Source: Georgenia ruanii
GTDB taxonomy: Bacteria; Actinomycetota; Actinomycetes; Actinomycetales; Actinomycetaceae
Assembly (NCBI RefSeq): GCF_009193175.1
Contig: NZ_VUKE01000013.1
Location: 1 to 64,000, forward strand
Length of the DNA: 64,000 nt
Direction: 5' to 3'
In this document: piece after piece, positions 59,638 to 64,000 of the stretch
How positions within the stretch are numbered: the stretch's first letter is position 1
Layout of the letters: every line of letters starts with the position of its first letter
Translations under genes and position numbers: made by a program
The notes under the pieces: model-generated
Seen by the model: the letters and a program-made list of their open reading frames with translations, nothing else
Told to the model about the DNA's origin: nothing
The model's database searches: none

Positions 59638-60845
59638 GCACCATCGACTACGCGACCCCGCTGAAGTTCGCGTACTGGGTCCCCAACGTCTCGGGCGGCC
59701 TGGTCGTCTCCACCATCGAGCAGCGCACCAGCTGGGACTACGACTACAACGCCACCCTCGCCCGCATCGCCGAGGACAGCGGCTTCGAGTACGCCCTGAC
59801 CCAGACCCGCTACGCGGCGAGCTACGGCGCGGACAAGCAGCACGAGGCGACGAGCTTCTCCCTCGCGCTGCTGCTGGCCACCCAGCGGCTGAAGGTGATC
59901 GCCGCCGTCCACCCCGGGATGTGGCACCCCGGCGTGCTGGCGAAGTTCATCATCACCGCCGACCAGCTCTCGCACGGCCGCGCCGCGGTGAACATCGTCT
60001 CCGGCTGGCTCAAGGACGAGTTCACGGGCTTCGGGCTGCCCTGGCTCGAGCACGACGAGCGCTACGTGCGCACCGAGGAGTTCATCCGGGTGCTGCGCGG
60101 GCTGTGGACCGAAGCCGGCTACTCCCAGTCCGGGAAGTACTACGACATCACCGACTTCACCCTCAACCCGCCGCCGGTGGCCGTGCCGGGCCGGCCGCAC
60201 CCGGAGGTCTTCTTCGGCGGCAACTCCACCGCCGCGCAGCGTGCCGCCGGGCACGTCGCCGACTGGTACTTCTCCAACGGCCGCGACCTCGAGGGGTTCA
60301 AGGAGAACATCGCCGGGGTCACCCGGGCGGCCGCCGAGGCCGGCCGGCACCCGCGCTTCGGCCTCAACGGCTTCGTCATCGCCCGCGACAGCGAGCGCGA
60401 GGCGCGCGAGACGCTGCGCGAGATCGTCGCCAAGGCGCACCGCCCCGCCGTCGAGGGCTTCGCTGCCGCCGTGAAGGAGGCCGGCCAGTCCACGAAGGAC
60501 GGCAAGGGCATGTGGGAGGACTCGACCTTCGAGGACCTCGTGCAGTACAACGACGGCTTCCGCACCCAGCTCATCGGCACCCCGGAGCAGATCGCCGAGC
60601 GGATCGTGGCCTACAAGGCGATCGGGGTGAACCTCTTCCTCACCTGCTACCTACACTTCCAGGAGGAGATCGTCGCGTTCGGCCGCGACGTCCTGCCGAT
60701 CGTCCGCGAGCTCGAGGCCGACCTGGCCCGCAAGCACGGCACCGAGCTCGACACCGGCCTGCTGCCCGCCGTCGACCTCGACCGCGCCGCGGCGGCCGTG
60801 ACCACAACCACACCCGCCCCGACCCTCACGGAGGTGAGCGCCTGA
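59634..60845 (+). CDS. sfnG: SfnG-like dimethyl sulfone monooxygenase (LLM class)
   Basis: A 403-residue FMN-dependent monooxygenase. The start LKFAYWVPNVSGGLVVSTIEQRT, then FEYALTQTRYAASYGAD, LLLATQRLKVIAAVHPGMWHPG, VNIVSGWLKDEFTGFG and WYFSNGRDL match SfnG, which oxidises dimethyl sulfone to methanesulfinate and formaldehyde with reduced FMN. Compared with typical SfnG (about 365 residues) it has a Thr/Ala-rich C-terminal tail. Coupled by ATGA to the preceding gene and TGATG to metY. A flavin reductase for FMNH2 is not in the operon. Family close to SsuD, so alkanesulfonates remain possible. Confidence 0.85.
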   Translation: MSTIDYATPLKFAYWVPNVSGGLVVSTIEQRTSWDYDYNATLARIAEDSGFEYALTQTRYAASYGADKQHEATSFSLALLLATQRLKVIAAVHPGMWHPGVLAKFIITADQLSHGRAAVNIVSGWLKDEFTGFGLPWLEHDERYVRTEEFIRVLRGLWTEAGYSQSGKYYDITDFTLNPPPVAVPGRPHPEVFFGGNSTAAQRAAGHVADWYFSNGRDLEGFKENIAGVTRAAAEAGRHPRFGLNGFVIARDSEREARETLREIVAKAHRPAVEGFAAAVKEAGQSTKDGKGMWEDSTFEDLVQYNDGFRTQLIGTPEQIAERIVAYKAIGVNLFLTCYLHFQEEIVAFGRDVLPIVRELEADLARKHGTELDTGLLPAVDLDRAAAAVTTTTPAPTLTEVSA

Positions 60846-62323
60846 TGAGTGAGCACCAGTTCGGGTTCCGCACCCGCGCCCTGCACGCCGGCGGCACGCC
60901 CGACGCCGAGCACGGCGCCCGGGCGGTGCCCATCTACCAGTCGACGTCGTTCGTGTTCAACAACGCCGACGACGCCGCGAACCTCTTCGCGCTGCAGAAG
61001 TACGGCAACATCTACTCGCGCATCTCCAACCCCACGGTCGCCGCGCTCGAGGAGCGGGTGGCCTCGCTGGAGGGCGGCATCGGGGCGGTGGCGACGTCGT
61101 CGGGCATGGCCGCGGAGTTCATCACCTTCGCCGCGCTGGTGCAGGCCGGCGACCACATCGTCGCCTCGGCCCAGCTCTACGGCGGCACGGTGACCCAGCT
61201 GGACGTGACGCTGCGCCGCTTCGGGGTGGAGACGACGTTCGTGGCCGGGACCGACCCGGCCGACTTCGCCGCCGCGCTGCGCCCGGAGACGAAGGCGATC
61301 TACACCGAGATCGTCGCCAACCCGTCCGGGGAGGTCGCCGACCTCGCGGGGCTGGCCGCCGTCGCCCACGGGGCGGGCGTCCCGCTCGTCGTCGACGCCA
61401 CCTTGTCGACGCCGTACCTCATCCGCCCGTTCGAGCACGGCGCGGACATCGTCATCCACTCGGCCACGAAGTTCCTCGGCGGGCACGGCACCACCCTGGG
61501 CGGCGTCGTCGTCGAGTCCGGCCGGTTCGACTGGGGCAACGGCAACTTCCCCACCATGACCGAGCCGGTGCCCTCCTACGGCAACATCTCCTGGTGGGGG
61601 AACTTCGGCGAGTACGGCTTCCTCACCAAGCTGCGCTCGGAGCAGCTGCGCGACATCGGGCCCTCGCTCTCCCCGCAGGCGGCGTTCCAGCTGCTGCAGG
61701 GCATCGAGACCCTCCCCCAGCGCATGGACGCCCACCTGGCCAACGCGGCCGAGGTGGCGGCCTGGCTCGACGCCGACCCGCGCGTGGCCTACGTCAACTA
61801 CGCCGGGCTGCCCGGGCACCCGCACCACGAGCGGGCCCGCAGGTATCTGCCGCTGGGCGCCGGGTCGGTCTTCGCCTTCGGCGTGGCCGCGCCCGACGGC
61901 CAGGACGCGCGGGCCGTGGGCGAGCGGTTCATCGAGTCGCTGCAGCTGGCCAGCCACCTGGCCAACGTCGGGGACGCCAAGACCCTCGTGCTGCACCCGG
62001 CCTCGACCACGCACCGGCAGCTGAGCGCCGAGCAGCTGGACGCCGCCGGGGTGCGCGGGGACCTCATCCGGCTCTCCGTCGGGCTCGAGGACCTCGAGGA
62101 CATCCTGTGGGACCTCGACCAGGCACTGACCCGGGCCACCGGACGCACCCGCGAGGGCGCGCCGGCCGACGTCGTCGCCGACTGGGACGACGCGGGGCCG
62201 GCGGGGGCTGCCGGGGAGCCGGCGGGTGTCGCGGTGCCCGTCGAGGCCGCGTCCGTCCAGGCGGGCGCCGCGTCCATCCAGGCGGGCGCCGCCTGCACCA
62301 TCGGAGAAGGAGCCCGCGCATGA
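60845..62323 (+). CDS. metY: O-acetylhomoserine sulfhydrylase (aminocarboxypropyltransferase)
   Basis: A 492-residue PLP enzyme of the Cys/Met metabolism family. GFRTRALHAGGTPDAEHGARAVPIYQS by pieces is the typical MetY start; PLP Lys is in HSATKFLGGHGTT (about residue 205), with YSRISNPT and SSGMAAEF upstream. It condenses O-acetyl-L-homoserine with sulfide to homocysteine and acetate. The last 55 residues are an extra Ala-rich tail with a duplicated QAGAASIQAGAA-like stretch. Coupled to sfnG (TGATG) and to the CoA-binding gene (ATGA). metX is not in the window. Confidence 0.93.
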   Translation: MSEHQFGFRTRALHAGGTPDAEHGARAVPIYQSTSFVFNNADDAANLFALQKYGNIYSRISNPTVAALEERVASLEGGIGAVATSSGMAAEFITFAALVQAGDHIVASAQLYGGTVTQLDVTLRRFGVETTFVAGTDPADFAAALRPETKAIYTEIVANPSGEVADLAGLAAVAHGAGVPLVVDATLSTPYLIRPFEHGADIVIHSATKFLGGHGTTLGGVVVESGRFDWGNGNFPTMTEPVPSYGNISWWGNFGEYGFLTKLRSEQLRDIGPSLSPQAAFQLLQGIETLPQRMDAHLANAAEVAAWLDADPRVAYVNYAGLPGHPHHERARRYLPLGAGSVFAFGVAAPDGQDARAVGERFIESLQLASHLANVGDAKTLVLHPASTTHRQLSAEQLDAAGVRGDLIRLSVGLEDLEDILWDLDQALTRATGRTREGAPADVVADWDDAGPAGAAGEPAGVAVPVEAASVQAGAASIQAGAACTIGEGARA

Positions 62324-62817
62324 CCGCCACCGCCGAACGCACCTGGGTGGGGCCCTCCGCCCCCGAACGGCTCGCCATCCTGCGCCGCACCCGCTCGATC
62401 GCGATCGTCGGGGCGTCGGACAAGCCCTCCCGGGCGTCGTACTTCGTGGCGACCTACCTGCTCTCCTCCACGCCGTACCGGGTGTACTTCGTCAACCCGG
62501 TCGCCAAGGAGATCCTGGGACAGCCCGTCTACCCCTCGCTGGCGGACCTGCCCGAGGCGCCCGACCTCGTCGACGTCTTCCGCCGCCACGACGACCTGCC
62601 GCAGGTGCTCGAGGAGACCATCGCCGCCGGGGCCAAGACGTTGTGGCTGCAGCTGGGGTCCTGGCACGAGGACGTCGCCCGCGGCGGCGAGGCGGCCGGC
62701 CTGGAGGTGGTCATGGACCGCTGCGTGAAGATCGAGCACGCCCGCTTCCACGGCGGGCTGCACCTGGCGGGCTTCAACACCGGGGTGATCTCCTCGCGGC
62801 GCCAGGTGCGCGCCTGA
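62320..62817 (+). CDS. CoA-binding domain protein
   Basis: A 165-residue single-domain Rossmann protein of the CoA_binding_2 family (succinyl-CoA synthetase alpha-like). RTRSIAIVGASDKPSRASYFVATYL is the nucleotide loop; PVYPSLADLPEAPDLVDVFRRHDDLP and the end with VVMDRCVKIEHARF are family features. It is the last gene of the sulfur operon and starts inside the metY stop (ATGA). Members are small CoA-binding proteins without catalytic subunits. A link with the acetyl-CoA made by the operon's synthetase is tempting but unproven. Relatives often lie next to metY in actinobacteria. Confidence 0.9.
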   Translation: MTATAERTWVGPSAPERLAILRRTRSIAIVGASDKPSRASYFVATYLLSSTPYRVYFVNPVAKEILGQPVYPSLADLPEAPDLVDVFRRHDDLPQVLEETIAAGAKTLWLQLGSWHEDVARGGEAAGLEVVMDRCVKIEHARFHGGLHLAGFNTGVISSRRQVRA

Positions 62818-62839
62818 CGCGCGCTGCCCTTTGTCCCGG

Positions 62840-62872
62840 CCGGCCCCGGCGCCCCTGTGGCGCCGGGGCCGG
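62840..62872. terminator. Perfect 14-bp terminator hairpin of the sulfur operon
   Basis: CCGGCCCCGGCGCC and its exact complement GGCGCCGGGGCCGG enclose CCTGT. It begins 22 bp after the last stop of the operon; extremely GC-rich, no T-tract. Confidence 0.85.
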
Positions 62873-63232
62873 TTCGGCAGTGGCGCGCGCCGGCGTCAGC
62901 TTCGCCTTCCGGTGGCGGTGAAGGCCCCGCAGGTCGCTGTGGTGTCACCTTCGTCAGGCATATAGCCGGACGGATGTACACCATTGCGTGCGCGCCGGGG
63001 CCTCGGCCGTCCTCGGGCCCCGCGTCGCTTCCACCGTCGTCCAGGCGCCGCCGGTTGAGCCCGATCGAACGTGCGCTGCTACCAGCCGATCGGCGCGTCA
63101 CCGCGAGCAGGACCTCGCGGCCCGCCGCAGGCCGCGCCCTTCCGCGCAAATCGTCCCGATTCCGGTGGCACCGCCCCGGCCCGCCCGGTTGACTGGGACG
63201 AGGTACAGGCGTCGAGGACGAGGAGCGTCGAG
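62873..63232. other. Intergenic region upstream of ku
   Basis: About 360 bp between the operon terminator and ku. It includes an AT-richer patch (GGCATATAGCC near 62957) that might be a -10 region, then GC-rich non-coding sequence. I see no small gene or recognisable RNA. AGGAGCG lies about 10 bp before the ku ATG. Confidence 0.5.
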
Positions 63233-64000
63233 ATGCGCGCGATCTGGAAGGGGTCGATCAGCTTCGGCCTGGTCAACGTGCCCATCAAGCTCTTCAGCGC
63301 CACGGAGAGCCACGATGTCGAGCTGCACCAGGTACACAACGCCGACGGCGGCCGCATCCGGTACCAGCGCCGCTGCGAGGTGTGCGGCAAGGTGGTCGAC
63401 TACCAGGACATCGCCAAGGCCTACGACGACGGCGACCGCACGGTGGTCCTCACCGACGAGGACTTCGACGCCCTGCCGGTGGAGAAGTCCCGCGAGATCA
63501 GCGTGCTGGAGTTCGTCCCCTCGGACCAGCTCGACCCGATCATGTTCCAGAAGCCGTACTACCTGGCGCCGGACTCGAAGTCGACGAAGTCCTACGTGCT
63601 GCTGCGCCGGACCCTCGAGGAGACGGACCGCACGGCGATCGTGAACTTCACGCTGCGGGAGAAGACGCGGCTGGGGGCGCTGCGGGTGCGCGGTGACGTC
63701 CTCGTGCTGCAGTCGCTGCTGTGGGAGGACGAGGTCCGCGAGGCGAACTTCCCCGAGCTCGAGCAGAGCGTCACGCTCAGCTCGAAGGAGATGGAGATGG
63801 CCTCCGCGCTCGTCTCCAGCTTCGAGTCCGACTTCAACCCCGACGAGTTCGAGGACGAGTACCAGGTCGAGCTGCGCCAGCTCATCCAGGCCAAGCTCGA
63901 GCAGGGCGAGGCCGTCGACACCGAGAAGACGTTCGGCGAGACCGGCGAGGAGGAGGGCGCGGAGGTGCTCGACCTCATGGAGGCCCTGCGCCGGTCGGTC
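63233..64000 (+). CDS. ku: Ku protein (NHEJ), C-terminus beyond the window
   Basis: 256 codons without a stop to the window end. MRAIWKGSISFGLVNVPIKLFSATE is the universal bacterial Ku start; RCEVCGKVVDYQDIAKAYDDG, FYxLAP-like KPYYLAPD and YVLLRRTLEETDRTAIV follow. Ku binds DNA ends and recruits LigD, encoded at 38895-41723. The usual length is 270-340 residues, so little is missing. The segment around residue 190-250 is acidic. Ku and LigD are not adjacent, unlike in many genomes. Confidence 0.95.
   Translation, partial: MRAIWKGSISFGLVNVPIKLFSATESHDVELHQVHNADGGRIRYQRRCEVCGKVVDYQDIAKAYDDGDRTVVLTDEDFDALPVEKSREISVLEFVPSDQLDPIMFQKPYYLAPDSKSTKSYVLLRRTLEETDRTAIVNFTLREKTRLGALRVRGDVLVLQSLLWEDEVREANFPELEQSVTLSSKEMEMASALVSSFESDFNPDEFEDEYQVELRQLIQAKLEQGEAVDTEKTFGETGEEEGAEVLDLMEALRRSV

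Overview
The window is very GC-rich (third codon positions almost all G or C), densely packed, and rich in ATGA/GTGA start-stop overlaps and leaderless starts (a TANNNT box 6-7 nt before the start codon). It looks like a chromosomal segment of a high-GC actinobacterium. The gene set (nadD, proA, MoxR/DUF58/transglutaminase, FrnE, LigD plus Ku) fits Micrococcales such as Cellulomonas or Georgenia relatives; the genus is a guess. I see no rRNA, tRNA, CRISPR array, insertion sequence or prophage.

Layout. 1-1343: end of the nadD region (minus strand). 1471-8495: RlmA-like methyltransferase, a lipoprotein/CDF transporter pair, a surface-polysaccharide acyltransferase, a class II amidotransferase and a GH13 hydrolase. 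8619-11948: LLM/SDR pair and four very small conserved proteins. 12188-17277: secreted CAP protein, secreted phosphoesterase behind a PHO-box-like site, FrnE with an out-of-frame cysteine tail, and two small membrane proteins. 17291-22127: MoxR-DUF58-transglutaminase operon. 22226-25635: proA, a hydrolase-fold protein lacking its nucleophile, and an oxidoreductase. 25792-32196: thioredoxin, a frameshifted LLM gene, a penicillin-binding protein, a GIN-domain lipoprotein, an MFS carrier with an early stop, and a VIT1-like carrier. 32305-38180: UspA-like protein with an ArsB/NhaD-type carrier, then a complete four-gene ABC importer. 38404-41723: CBM48 protein and LigD (Ku lies at 63233). 42071-47841: peptide-type ABC importer.

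47858-52739 is a redox neighbourhood: molybdopterin oxidoreductase, flavin reductase and zinc-ribbon protein; two paralogous F420-reductase-like proteins around a YgiD-type dioxygenase; and a divergent MarR regulator. The MarR intergenic region carries three similar 16-bp sites at exact 35-bp spacing. Two alpha/beta hydrolases follow, the first broken by a frameshift.

54734-62817 is a seven-gene sulfur operon: sulfonate-type ABC importer (ATPase, binding lipoprotein, permease), acetyl-CoA synthetase, SfnG-like sulfone monooxygenase, MetY and a CoA-binding protein. It is closed by a perfect 14-bp terminator hairpin. I propose import and oxidation of an organosulfur compound, sulfide fixation by MetY, and re-activation by the acetyl-CoA synthetase of the acetate that MetY releases. 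This operon and the MarR/twin-reductase module are the most interesting regions.

Three reading frames are interrupted (26501, codon 4 at 30210, 53513) and a fourth looks displaced (15257). Sequencing error and real decay cannot be told apart from one sequence.
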